Positions 37,364 to 46,228 of a stretch of DNA of 64,000 nt are shown one piece after another. The translations under genes and the position numbers were made by a program. The notes beneath the pieces were generated by a model, which made no database searches, was not told the DNA's origin, and worked only from the letters and a program-made list of their open reading frames with translations. Origin of the DNA: Bacteroidota bacterium (GTDB taxonomy: Bacteria > Bacteroidota > Bacteroidia > Bacteroidales > VadinHA17); NCBI GenBank assembly GCA_029552825.1, contig JAKPDL010000008.1:1-64000 (forward strand), given 5' to 3'. Position 1 is the stretch's first letter. Each line of letters opens with the position of its first letter.

Positions 37364-39775
37364 ATGATAAAGATCTTAAAAGCTTTATTTATAACAGGAT
37401 CATTCACCGTTGCAATTGCAGGAGCACAGGAAATTACAATTGTTGACGCTGATGACGGAAAGCCTCTGCCTGATGTTGCAATAATGCTTGAAGATGGGAA
37501 ATTTCTAACATACACCAGCCAGTCAGGAATTGTTGACATTTCGGAATTTAATGATAATCAGACAATTTGTTTTCATCTCGTTTCATTTGAAAGATTATGT
37601 GTTACTGCCGGTGAAATTAGAAACTCAGGGAATATTATAGAATTGAAGAAAAGAGTTTTTGAAATAGAAGAATTTGTTGTTTCAGCAAGTCGGAGGGAGC
37701 AAAGAAAGAGTGAAACACCGGGCAGGATAGCTGTTGTAACCGACCGGTTGATAAAGTTTCATAATCCTCAGACAGCTGCAGATCTGATAGCTTCATCAGA
37801 TGAAGTTTTTGTTCAGAAAAGCCAGCTGGGCGGAGGCAGCCCGATGATCAGGGGCTTTGCAACAAACCGTGTTCTCATAGTGGTTGACGGGGTCAGAATG
37901 AATAATGCTATCTACAGGGAAGGCAATATTCAGAATGTCATTTCGCTCGATCCCAATGTAATTGAATCAGCAGAGATTATATTTGGGCCCGGTTCCATTG
38001 TATATGGAAGTGACGCGATAGGTGGAGTAATGGATTTCCACACCGATAAGGTTATGCTCTCATCTTTTAATAAGCCTCTTTTTAAAGCTGGTGCAATGAT
38101 AAGGTACTCTTCAGCCAATAATGAGAAAAGTTCACAAATAAAAATTAATGGGGGATTCAAAAAGGCTGGTTTTTATGGCGCCATATCATACTCAAGTTTT
38201 GATGACCTCAGGATGGGTTCGCATAAACACCCTGAATATATAAGGCCTGAATATGCCATGTACATTAACAAAAAGGATACTATCATTAAAAACTCTAATC
38301 CCGATGTTCAGATTCCTTCGGGTTACAGCCAGCTGAATACAACCGGCAAATTCAGATACAGATTTTCCAACAACCTTGATGTTGTTTTCTCAAATCATTT
38401 TTCAGCCCTTTCTAATGTGCCCCGATATGACAGACTTATTCAGTACAAATCGGGCACTCTCAGGTATGGGGAGTGGTATTATGGACCCCAGGTATGGATG
38501 ATGAATAATCTTCAGGTAAGTTATTCCAGTCCAAATATTTTATTTAACCATCTGAAACTTACAGCAGCTTATCAGAACTACCGCGAAAGTCGCCACGACA
38601 GAGCATTCGGGAAATATAACATAAATGAGCAGTTCGAAAAGGTTAAGATATTTTCTCTCAACCTCGATTTTGACAGAAAGAGTTCCTCAGGAAAAAGCTT
38701 GTTATATTACGGGTTGGAGCTTGTTACCAACAACATAAAATCTGAGGCATGGTTAAGAAATATTTTAACTGTTGAAACGACCCCGGCAGGGTCCAGGTAT
38801 CCGAATGGAAAGAACAGATACAACAGTTATTCTGCATATGCAGGATACAGAATAAATTTATCAGACCGCACAATATTCAGCTCAGGATTGAGGTATAATT
38901 ATGTTACACTGAATTCAACTATCGCTGATAATTCATTCTATAATTTTCCATTTACCAGAATTGATATTTCAAACGGTGCACTTACAGGCTCAGCCGGTGT
39001 TGTGATCAGACCGGGTCAAAAAACCTGCCTTAGCATTAATGCTTCAACAGGATTCAGAGCACCTAATCTTGATGACGCTGGAAAAGTATTTGATTCTGCA
39101 CCCGGAATAGTGGTTGTACCTAATCCGGATTTAAAACCAGAATATGCTTACAATATTGACGCAGAAATTGAAAAAGACTTCGGAAAATTTTTGCATTTCG
39201 AATTCTCGGGCTTTTTCACATGGCTGAATAATGCAATGGTCAGGCACGATTTTCTTTTCAACGGTGAAGACTCAATTATGTATCAGGGGCAATTAAGCAA
39301 GGTAGAAGCAATTGTAAATGCCAGTTATGCCAGAGTTTATGGTTTTTCGGCAAACGTCTATTTAAATATTATGAGACATTTTTATCTCAAGTCAGTGCTG
39401 AATGTTACAGAAGGAAGAGAAAAAGGGAATATCCCCTTGAGACACTCTGCCCCATTATTTGGTTCAACGCATCTTATATTTGAGAATCAGTCATTAAAGG
39501 CAGACTTGTACTCGGTGTACAATGGTCCAAAAAAGTTTTCTGACATGCCGCCCTCAGAAAGAGAGAAACCCTATATTTATGCGACCGATATAAACGGAAA
39601 TCCATGGTCGCCTGGTTGGTTTACAATAAACTTTAAAATCAGTTATACAATCCCTGGCATTGTTTTACTTAGCGCCGGATGTGAAAATATTCTCGATTAC
39701 CGTTACCGGCCATATTCATGGGGTATAGTTGCCCCGGGGAGAAATTTCATTCTGTCTCTCAGAGTGACTTTATAA
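37364..39775 (+). CDS. TonB-dependent outer-membrane receptor
   Basis: The 803 residues start with a signal peptide (ending near IAGAQ), then a carboxypeptidase-regulatory-like domain (VDADDGKPLPDVAIMLEDGK), a TonB box region near VEEFVVSASRREQ, a plug domain (PMIRGFATNRVLIVVDGVRMNNAIYR; GPGSIVYGSDAIGGVMDFHT) and a 22-strand barrel. The plug wording resembles haem/haemoglobin receptors of the HmuR group and other siderophore-type receptors rather than SusC. No SusD partner is adjacent. An ATG at 37364 follows an in-frame TTG. Substrate not determinable. Confidence 0.9.
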   Translation: MIKILKALFITGSFTVAIAGAQEITIVDADDGKPLPDVAIMLEDGKFLTYTSQSGIVDISEFNDNQTICFHLVSFERLCVTAGEIRNSGNIIELKKRVFEIEEFVVSASRREQRKSETPGRIAVVTDRLIKFHNPQTAADLIASSDEVFVQKSQLGGGSPMIRGFATNRVLIVVDGVRMNNAIYREGNIQNVISLDPNVIESAEIIFGPGSIVYGSDAIGGVMDFHTDKVMLSSFNKPLFKAGAMIRYSSANNEKSSQIKINGGFKKAGFYGAISYSSFDDLRMGSHKHPEYIRPEYAMYINKKDTIIKNSNPDVQIPSGYSQLNTTGKFRYRFSNNLDVVFSNHFSALSNVPRYDRLIQYKSGTLRYGEWYYGPQVWMMNNLQVSYSSPNILFNHLKLTAAYQNYRESRHDRAFGKYNINEQFEKVKIFSLNLDFDRKSSSGKSLLYYGLELVTNNIKSEAWLRNILTVETTPAGSRYPNGKNRYNSYSAYAGYRINLSDRTIFSSGLRYNYVTLNSTIADNSFYNFPFTRIDISNGALTGSAGVVIRPGQKTCLSINASTGFRAPNLDDAGKVFDSAPGIVVVPNPDLKPEYAYNIDAEIEKDFGKFLHFEFSGFFTWLNNAMVRHDFLFNGEDSIMYQGQLSKVEAIVNASYARVYGFSANVYLNIMRHFYLKSVLNVTEGREKGNIPLRHSAPLFGSTHLIFENQSLKADLYSVYNGPKKFSDMPPSEREKPYIYATDINGNPWSPGWFTINFKISYTIPGIVLLSAGCENILDYRYRPYSWGIVAPGRNFILSLRVTL

Positions 39776-39890
39776 TAAATCAAGCTTCTTTGTGCCACAA
39801 CGTTTCATTAGAGATATTAATTACTTTGGCACATATTTTGTTCATAAATTGTTGCAGGCAATCTCCATCATATACTTGATTCTTCAGGGC

Positions 39891-39919
39891 AGCCAGGTCA
39901 GATACCTGGCTTTAATATT
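39891..39919. terminator. Bidirectional intrinsic terminator between the TonB receptor and trpS
   Basis: AGCCAGGT (39891-39898), a five-base loop CAGAT and ACCTGGCT (39904-39911) form a perfect 8-bp stem followed by a T/A-rich tract. It sits between the ends of two converging genes. Confidence 0.8.
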
Positions 39920-40912
39920 TTATATCCATTTGCGGTAACCAATAATTTCCTTTACATCCCTCAAAGTTGCAGAAGCACTTGCTCTTGCTTTTTCAGCACC
40001 CTCTGCTACAACCTTTGCAAGATACTTCGTGTCGGATGATATCTGAATTATCCTTTCCCTTATTGGAGTTACGAATTTAATTATGTCTTCAGCCAGCTGC
40101 TTTTTCATTTCCCCATACCTGATCTCACATGTAGCATATTTTTCCTTATAATATTTTACTGTAGCAGGGTCAGATACAACGCTCATAATTGTAAAGAGGT
40201 TCTTAATCGGAACCGACATTTTCTGGTTAGGAACAGTTGGTCCTGCATCGGTAACGGCTTTCATCACCTTTTTTCTTATTTCTTCCGGGGAATCTGAAAG
40301 ATATATTCCATTGTCATCGCTTTTACCCATCTTGCCTGAGCCATCCAGCCCGGGTATCTTAATAAGTTTCTCTCCAAAATTATAAGCATCGGGTTCAGGG
40401 AAATAGTTTACTCCGTACATTGTATTGAAACGGCGGGCAAACCTGCGCGTCATTTCAAGGTGCTGTTCCTGATCTTTCCCAACCGGGACTTTTGTGGCTT
40501 TGTGTATAATAATATCAGCTGCCATAAGTACAGGATAAGTAAGCAGGCCTGCATTAACATTATCTGGCTGTTTTCTTACCTTTTCCTTAAAAGAAGTGGT
40601 TCGCTGCAGCTCCCCAACATAAGCATTCATGTTGAGCAAAAGGTAAAGTTCCGGAACCTCAGGAATATCGCTCTGAATAAAGACTGTAGCCACCTCAGGA
40701 TCTATTCCGCAGGCAAGAAATTCTGCCAGAACCTGTTTAATATTCCCATGAAGATCATCAGGTTTAGGGTGTGTTGTAAGAGAGTGATAATCAGCAATAA
40801 AGAAGAAACACTTGTTTTCCCTCTGCATCCTGACAAAATTTCTGATTGCACCGAAATAATTTCCAAGGTGCAGTTTCCCTGTTGATCTTATTCCACTAAC
40901 AACTATATCCAT
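39920..40912 (-). CDS. trpS: Tryptophanyl-tRNA synthetase
   Basis: This enzyme charges tRNA-Trp. The 330 residues of the class I enzyme show the HIGH-type motif HLGN at residues 15-18 (SGIRSTGKLHLGNYFGA), the TrpRS-specific GKDQEQHLEMTRR at about 145-157, and the KMSKS loop KMGKS at 194-198. Length and motif order are standard. It is a single gene on the minus strand with possible promoters in the gap to rbfA. Confidence 0.97.
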   Translation of the reverse strand: MDIVVSGIRSTGKLHLGNYFGAIRNFVRMQRENKCFFFIADYHSLTTHPKPDDLHGNIKQVLAEFLACGIDPEVATVFIQSDIPEVPELYLLLNMNAYVGELQRTTSFKEKVRKQPDNVNAGLLTYPVLMAADIIIHKATKVPVGKDQEQHLEMTRRFARRFNTMYGVNYFPEPDAYNFGEKLIKIPGLDGSGKMGKSDDNGIYLSDSPEEIRKKVMKAVTDAGPTVPNQKMSVPIKNLFTIMSVVSDPATVKYYKEKYATCEIRYGEMKKQLAEDIIKFVTPIRERIIQISSDTKYLAKVVAEGAEKARASASATLRDVKEIIGYRKWI

Positions 40913-40932
40913 ATCACTTTTAAAATATCTCG

Positions 40933-40940
40933 CAAACCTA
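40933..40940 (-). promoter_or_regulatory. Promoter -7 element for trpS (proximal)
   Basis: The minus strand reads TAGGTTTG (TAnnTTTG), 20 bases upstream of the trpS ATG. A second match, TAAATTTG, lies at 40975-40968, so either or both may be used. Confidence 0.4.
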
Positions 40941-41019
40941 TTCTTTTTTTTCTTATTTCCAATGGTGCAAATTTACTTACATTTCTGGTCACATCGAATA
41001 TCTATTGAATAAGTATTTG

Positions 41020-41027
41020 TACCTTTG
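41020..41027 (+). promoter_or_regulatory. Promoter -7 element for rbfA
   Basis: TACCTTTG matches TAnnTTTG and ends 21 bases before the rbfA ATG. Confidence 0.45.
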
Positions 41028-41048
41028 AACGTTTAAATTACGCCCGAT

Positions 41049-41387
41049 ATGGAATCGACCAGGCAAAAAAAGGTTTCAAGGCTGATTCAGAAAGAAATAG
41101 CCACTATTTTGCAGAGAAAAACAAATGAACTGGCACCGGGCAAACTTATATCGGTAACAGTTGTAAGAATGAGCCCGGATCTTTCTCTGGCAAAAGTGTA
41201 TCTTAGCATATTTCCTTCTGCCGAAAAGCAGGAAGTACTGAACACCCTTAAAGATCATTCATCACGGATACGTTTCGAACTGGGACAAAAAATTAGAACC
41301 CAGCTCAGAATAGTACCGGAAATTGCTTATTTTATTGATGACAGCCTCGACTACATCGATAACATTGAAAAGTTACTGAAACACTGA
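41049..41387 (+). CDS. rbfA: 30S ribosome-binding factor A
   Basis: This protein helps late maturation of the 30S subunit, binding near the 5' end of 16S rRNA. The 112 residues form a KH-like fold with the family motifs: RLIQKEIATIL near the start, SPDLSLAKVYLSIF in the middle, and PEIAYFIDDSLDYIDNIEKLL at the end. It begins an operon with the methyltransferase (4-base gap) and the permease fusion. Confidence 0.95.
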   Translation: MESTRQKKVSRLIQKEIATILQRKTNELAPGKLISVTVVRMSPDLSLAKVYLSIFPSAEKQEVLNTLKDHSSRIRFELGQKIRTQLRIVPEIAYFIDDSLDYIDNIEKLLKH

Positions 41388-41391
41388 TAGC

Positions 41392-42210
41392 ATGCATTTT
41401 GAACCCTTTAAACACCTGGCTGGTAAAATAGTTAAAAAATCGCCGTTGCTCAGAAAGGTGTTTTACTTCACTCTTGGTGTTATTTTTCTCCGGTCGTGGC
41501 ATTTTCGCAGGGCATTAAAGAAATTAGGACAAAACTTTCCTCCAGATGCTTCAGTGCTCGATGCAGGTTCGGGAATGGGCCAGCATACATGGTGGATGGC
41601 AAGAAATTTCAGGGGATGGAAAATAAAAGGAATTGACATAATCAGTGAACAGGTTAATGACTGTAATGAATTTTTCAGGCGCTCAGGAATGGGGAACAGA
41701 ATCAGTTTTGAAGTTGCTGACCTTGTAAATTACTCGGAAGAAAACCAGTACGACCTGATTATATCGGTTGATGTGATTGAGCATATCGAAAATGATATTC
41801 AGGTCTTCAAAAATTTCTGGAGCTCGCTCAAAAATGGAGGAGTATTGCTTATTACAACACCTTCCGACAGAGGCGGCTCCGGAATAACTTCAGCCGGAAA
41901 CCCGTCTTTTATAGACGAGCATGTAAGAAACGGCTATAGCACAGAAGAAATAACAGATAAACTTAAATCGGCAGGTTTCAGTAACATTGAAACAACTTAT
42001 ACATACGGAAAACCCGGACATGTATCGTGGCTGATATCAGTAAAGTACCCTGCTATGTTACTTGGCAAATCCCTTATTTTTGCCATTATGTTACCTTTTT
42101 ATTTCGTGATAGTTCTGCCTCTAGCTTTAATTCTTAATACAATTGACCTGAATTCAGTACATAAAACCGGAACGGGTTTACTTATAAAGGCCATAAAAAC
42201 TGAAAAGTGA
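41392..42210 (+). CDS. SAM-dependent methyltransferase with C-terminal hydrophobic segments
   Basis: The 272 residues of this class I methyltransferase have motif I VLDAGSGMGQHTWWMA, the acidic motif IKGIDIISEQ and the post-motif DLIISVDVIEHI. The N-terminal 35 residues are partly hydrophobic, and a hydrophobic stretch near 225-250 (MLPFYFVIVLPLALIL) suggests membrane association, so a lipid or quinone-type substrate is conceivable. The stop overlaps the GTG start of the next gene (GTGA). Target not known. Confidence 0.8.
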   Translation: MHFEPFKHLAGKIVKKSPLLRKVFYFTLGVIFLRSWHFRRALKKLGQNFPPDASVLDAGSGMGQHTWWMARNFRGWKIKGIDIISEQVNDCNEFFRRSGMGNRISFEVADLVNYSEENQYDLIISVDVIEHIENDIQVFKNFWSSLKNGGVLLITTPSDRGGSGITSAGNPSFIDEHVRNGYSTEEITDKLKSAGFSNIETTYTYGKPGHVSWLISVKYPAMLLGKSLIFAIMLPFYFVIVLPLALILNTIDLNSVHKTGTGLLIKAIKTEK

Positions 42211-44213
42211 AGTTTTCTATTTACATAGCATCAAGATATTTGCTGGCAAAAAAATCGAGAAATGCCATCAATGTCATATCAGCTGTTTCAGTTGCAGGTG
42301 TAACCGTTGGAACAATGGCACTTATAATTGTTCTTTCAGTATTCAACGGCCTTGAGGATTTGATAAACCGCATTTTTACAGTTTTCGATCCCGATTTGAG
42401 AATCACCGCAGCAGAAGGCAAAGTGTTTACACCTGACTCTTCAAAACTCCTAAATCTTTCAAAAGTACCGGGCATTGAAGCCTATTCATTTACCCTTGAG
42501 GAAAACTCACTTCTGAAATATGGTGACCGTCAGTATATTGCATCATTAAGAGGAGTAGATGACAACTACTCAAAAGTTACAGGTATCGACAGTATAATTG
42601 TTGAGGGTGAATACCGGCTGCAAAGTGTTGGTGGTCGGCCTGAAGCCGTTGTGGGAGCAGGAGTTGCCAGCTATCTGGGAATTAATGTCAATTTTATTAC
42701 CCCTCTTCATGTCTATGTCCCTAAACGCACAGGTAGTGTTAACCTTAACCCCGAAAATGCCTTCATCGAAAAATATTTATTCCCTTCGGGCATCTACCAG
42801 ATTGAACATGAATTTGACTCAAAATATTATTTTGTACCTCTCGATTTTGCCCGTGAAATTCTTGAGTACGAAACCGAAATAAGCTCTATAGATATCCGGG
42901 TAAATAAACAGGTTGGTATCGGACCTGTCCAGAAAGCAGTGAAAGAGATCTTCGGAGATGCTTTTGACATAAAAAACAGATATGAGCAGAAAGAAATATT
43001 TTATAAGGTAATGCGATCAGAAAGACTGGCTATTTTCATTATCCTGACTCTCATACTTATCATTGCCTCATTTAATATTATCGGCTCACTGACAATGCTT
43101 ATTATTGAAAAAGAAAAAGATATTATTATTCTCAGGAGCCTCGGAGCTGACGATCTTCTTATTAAAAGAATTTTTCTTATGGAGGGATGGCTGATTTCAA
43201 TAATCGGAACCGTGGCCGGTTTAATACTCGGATTTATAATTTGCTGGACACAGCAGAGGTACGGACTGATAAAGCTTCAGAGTGAAACACTTATCGTTAA
43301 CGCATATCCTGTAGTGCTGAAACTGAAAGATTTTATTGCTGTACCTGCCACAGTGCTTACTATTGGTTTCTTCGCAGCATGGTACCCGGTAAGGTATCTT
43401 TCAAAAAAATACCTTAAAGAAAAAATACAGGCATCTAACCTTTCATTCAGAAGTATAATTATTTTCATCGTAGCAATTACTTCAGTATTGACCGTATCCT
43501 GCTCAAAATCTGAGGAAAACAAAATCAAAAAGAGTGAAATAATTCCTCAGAAAGAATTTGTCAACCTTCTTACAGACCTTTATATTTCTGATGGTTTGCT
43601 GTCGATTCCACTTATTAAGGAAATTTATCAGATGAAAGACTCAACACTAAATTATATTGATGTAATCCGGTCGCACGGTTACACAAAGGAGAAAGTTGAC
43701 CTTACTTTTAAGTACTATTTCATGAATAACCCCAAAAAACTGGAAAAAATTTACGATCAGGTAATAGCCCGGCTGAGCGAGCTCCAGTCAAGGCTTGAAA
43801 GTGAAGTCAGTGTGACCCCCACTTTCAACCTGTGGAATATGCGTCCCTCATACTCAGTTCCTTCCGACGGGGTTCACAATAAATTATGGTTCAGCATACC
43901 TGTCAAAGATACAGGGACATACTACTTTATGTTCGATGCACAGGTTTATCCTGATGATCAGAGTACTAATCTGAGAACAAAAATTTTTTTCTGGAAGCCC
44001 GATTCCACAAAGCAGGGGGTAATTAATTACTGGTCTCCTTCCTACTATATACGCGACGGTGAAAAACATTCATACACAATAAAAAACACTCTAACTGATT
44101 CTACTTTCACACATATAAACGGCTGGCTCCTTGAGCACGATTCCCAGCCAGGTAGGTGGATAAAACATGTGAAAATTACCAACATAAGGGTCTTTAAAGG
44201 TGGAGTCGAATGA
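42207..44213 (+). CDS. LolC/E-type (FtsX-like) permease fused to a DUF4296 lipoprotein-like domain
   Basis: The 668 residues start at GTG. Residues 1 to about 405 match a MacB/LolE-type permease: helix one with AINVISAVSVAGVTVGTMALIIVLSVFNGLEDL, a large periplasmic domain, then three helices including ILRSLGADDLLIKRIFLMEGW. Such permeases normally end near AAWYPVRYLSKKYLKEKIQ. Here the frame continues into a fifth hydrophobic segment (about 413-431) ending in a lipobox-like TVSC with Cys432, then a DUF4296-type domain (IIPQKEFVNLLTDLYISDGLL) and a beta-rich end. DUF4296 is normally a separate lipoprotein. There is no ATG, GTG or TTG at the junction before the hydrophobic segment, so this is a real in-frame fusion. 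The ATPase partner is elsewhere. Confidence 0.85.
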   Translation: MKFSIYIASRYLLAKKSRNAINVISAVSVAGVTVGTMALIIVLSVFNGLEDLINRIFTVFDPDLRITAAEGKVFTPDSSKLLNLSKVPGIEAYSFTLEENSLLKYGDRQYIASLRGVDDNYSKVTGIDSIIVEGEYRLQSVGGRPEAVVGAGVASYLGINVNFITPLHVYVPKRTGSVNLNPENAFIEKYLFPSGIYQIEHEFDSKYYFVPLDFAREILEYETEISSIDIRVNKQVGIGPVQKAVKEIFGDAFDIKNRYEQKEIFYKVMRSERLAIFIILTLILIIASFNIIGSLTMLIIEKEKDIIILRSLGADDLLIKRIFLMEGWLISIIGTVAGLILGFIICWTQQRYGLIKLQSETLIVNAYPVVLKLKDFIAVPATVLTIGFFAAWYPVRYLSKKYLKEKIQASNLSFRSIIIFIVAITSVLTVSCSKSEENKIKKSEIIPQKEFVNLLTDLYISDGLLSIPLIKEIYQMKDSTLNYIDVIRSHGYTKEKVDLTFKYYFMNNPKKLEKIYDQVIARLSELQSRLESEVSVTPTFNLWNMRPSYSVPSDGVHNKLWFSIPVKDTGTYYFMFDAQVYPDDQSTNLRTKIFFWKPDSTKQGVINYWSPSYYIRDGEKHSYTIKNTLTDSTFTHINGWLLEHDSQPGRWIKHVKITNIRVFKGGVE

Positions 44214-45385
44214 GATTTATATCGGCACAATATGTCATAACATGTTCCGGACCAGTCCTTAAACGTCCTGTTATATGCACAGAAGATGACGGAACAATTA
44301 TAAGTATTAAAGATACAGGCGGAGACCTGAGGGAAAGTGAATTAACCGAATTTTACAACGGAATAATAATTCCCGGTTTTGTCAATTGCCACTGCCATCT
44401 CGAATTATCCTATCTGCATAATAAAATTTCACCATCAACAGGTTTGCACGGTTTCCTTCGTGAACTTGACCGGATAAGGTATAATATTGCCGGAGAGGAA
44501 GAAAAAATGGCGCTAAATGCAGATAAAGCCATGTTCGATGAAGGTGTGGTTCTGTGTGCCGATATATGTAATTCTTCATTGACTTTCCCATTGAAAAAAG
44601 AAAGCCCAATCAGATACACAAATCTTATAGAAGTATTTGGAATAGACCACAATAAAGCACAGCAAAGAATTGAAGAGGCACTGCTTCTTGCTGATATGGC
44701 AGAGAAATACGGTTTGAAATGGAATCTTACTCCACATTCTGTTTATTCGGTGCCAGTTCCTCTCTTCAGACTTATAAAAAAATATTCTCTGAGCAACACT
44801 CTTACTTCAATACATTTTCTTGAATCAGAAGGTGAGATTTCATTTCTCGAAAGCCATTCGGGTCCCCTTATGGATGTATATAGAAATTTTCTTCCTGCCG
44901 GCATGACGCCTCTTACAGTAAAAGATCCCATCAGTGCTGTGCTCGATGAAGTAACAGCATCAGGTTGTCTTATTCTTGTTCACAACACGTTCATCAGAAG
45001 ACAACATATTCAGGCATTGAGAAAAAGAGAAAACCTTTATTACTGTATCTGCCCCAACTCCAATCTTTTTATAGAGGGGAAGCTCCCTCCAGTTGAACTT
45101 CTGGCAGAAGAGAATTGCAATGTTGTTATTGGCACCGACAGTCTTTCGTCAAACTATGAACTTAGTATTTTATCGGAGCTTAAAACCCTGAGCATGAATT
45201 TTCCTTCCCTCAGTTTAGAGACTATTACAAAATGGGCAACACTTAACGGTGCTCTTGCTCTATCCGAATCGAAGTGGGCAGGTTCAATCGAACCTGGTAA
45301 AAAGCCGGGGCTTGTTCTGATTGAAAATGTTGACTTACACAATATGAGACTTCTTCCAGAAAGCAGGGCAAGAAGACTTCTTTGA
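44210..45385 (+). CDS. Amidohydrolase-family deaminase (ATZ/TRZ-like)
   Basis: The 391-residue metal-dependent hydrolase belongs to the cytosine/guanine deaminase-like superfamily. Metal ligands are visible: His-x-His in FVNCHCHLEL, His in TPHSVYSVP, His in SIHFLESEGE, and Asp in GTDSLSSN. The layout fits ATZ/TRZ-type enzymes such as S-adenosylhomocysteine or aminodeoxyfutalosine deaminases, but substrate cannot be decided. It is coupled to the upstream permease fusion by ATGA overlap. The next gene (radical SAM) has its own promoter-like element. Confidence 0.85.
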   Translation: MRFISAQYVITCSGPVLKRPVICTEDDGTIISIKDTGGDLRESELTEFYNGIIIPGFVNCHCHLELSYLHNKISPSTGLHGFLRELDRIRYNIAGEEEKMALNADKAMFDEGVVLCADICNSSLTFPLKKESPIRYTNLIEVFGIDHNKAQQRIEEALLLADMAEKYGLKWNLTPHSVYSVPVPLFRLIKKYSLSNTLTSIHFLESEGEISFLESHSGPLMDVYRNFLPAGMTPLTVKDPISAVLDEVTASGCLILVHNTFIRRQHIQALRKRENLYYCICPNSNLFIEGKLPPVELLAEENCNVVIGTDSLSSNYELSILSELKTLSMNFPSLSLETITKWATLNGALALSESKWAGSIEPGKKPGLVLIENVDLHNMRLLPESRARRLL

Positions 45386-45411
45386 GAAACGCTTCTGTTA
45401 CCAATAATTAT

Positions 45412-45419
45412 TAATTTTG
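45412..45419 (+). promoter_or_regulatory. Promoter -7 element for the radical SAM gene
   Basis: TAATTTTG matches TAnnTTTG and ends 18 bases before the ATG at 45438. Confidence 0.4.
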
Positions 45420-45437
45420 CGCCGAAACTCACTGTTA

Positions 45438-46220
45438 ATGGCCACGTTTCTTTTCGATAAGATAGTCTTCGGGCCTGTTAAAAGCCGACGTCTGGGCGTA
45501 TCGCTTGGAATAAATCTGCTTCCTTGCAACAGGAAAATATGCTCATTTAACTGTATATACTGTGAGTGCGGATGGACATTGCACCCTGTACCTGGCGGCA
45601 GTTCCTTTCCTGCCCGCACAGATGTCTACCATGCTCTCTCATCCAGACTTCTGGAAATGAAAGAAAAAGGTGAGTCGGCCGATGTAATAACCTTTGCAGG
45701 CAACGGTGAACCAACACTACACCCCGATTTTCCTTTGATAATTGATGATACTATTGAGTTAAGAAACAGTCTCGCACCATCAGCAAAAATCGCCGTTCTT
45801 TCAAACTCCTCAACCATAAACAACCCCTCAATCAAGGCTGCACTGCTCAAGGTAGATATGAATATTCTGAAACTCGACTCAGCCATTGACGAGACAATAA
45901 GAATTCATAACCAGCCCAGGGCAAAAATTTCGGTAGAAGAACTTATTGAAAACCTTTCTTCGTTTGAAGGACATGTAATTATACAGACACTTTTTCTAAG
46001 AGGCAGATACAACGGCAGGGTGATTGACAATACCACTCCTGAAGAAATCGACGCATGGCTAAAGGCTATTGCAAGGATTAAGCCAGAAGAAGTTATGATT
46101 TACACTATCGCAAGAGACACCCCTGAAGGAGGAATGCTAATGAAAGTTCCAGCAAAGGAACTTTACAGAATAGCTGCCATGGTCGAAAAACTTGGGATAA
46201 AAACACAGGTTTCAGAATAG
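45438..46220 (+). CDS. Radical SAM protein of the COG0731 (wyosine-synthase-like) group
   Basis: The 260-residue radical SAM enzyme carries the cluster motif CxxxCxxC at Cys35, Cys39 and Cys42 (CSFNCIYC). The preceding FGPVKSRRLGVSLGINLLP is the typical lead-in of COG0731 Fe-S oxidoreductases. The SAM-binding glycine motif is ITFAGNGEPTLH. Bacterial members have no settled function. The ATG at 45438 follows an in-frame upstream start at 45417 (residues MRRNSLL) that overlaps the promoter-like element. A glycosyltransferase gene follows after 8 bases. Confidence 0.88.
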   Translation: MATFLFDKIVFGPVKSRRLGVSLGINLLPCNRKICSFNCIYCECGWTLHPVPGGSSFPARTDVYHALSSRLLEMKEKGESADVITFAGNGEPTLHPDFPLIIDDTIELRNSLAPSAKIAVLSNSSTINNPSIKAALLKVDMNILKLDSAIDETIRIHNQPRAKISVEELIENLSSFEGHVIIQTLFLRGRYNGRVIDNTTPEEIDAWLKAIARIKPEEVMIYTIARDTPEGGMLMKVPAKELYRIAAMVEKLGIKTQVSE

Positions 46221-46228
46221 AATCAAAA

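Noticed and set aside
40460-40885. 141-codon ORF antisense to trpS
   Set aside because: Fully inside the conserved catalytic region of TrpRS with no coding features of its own.
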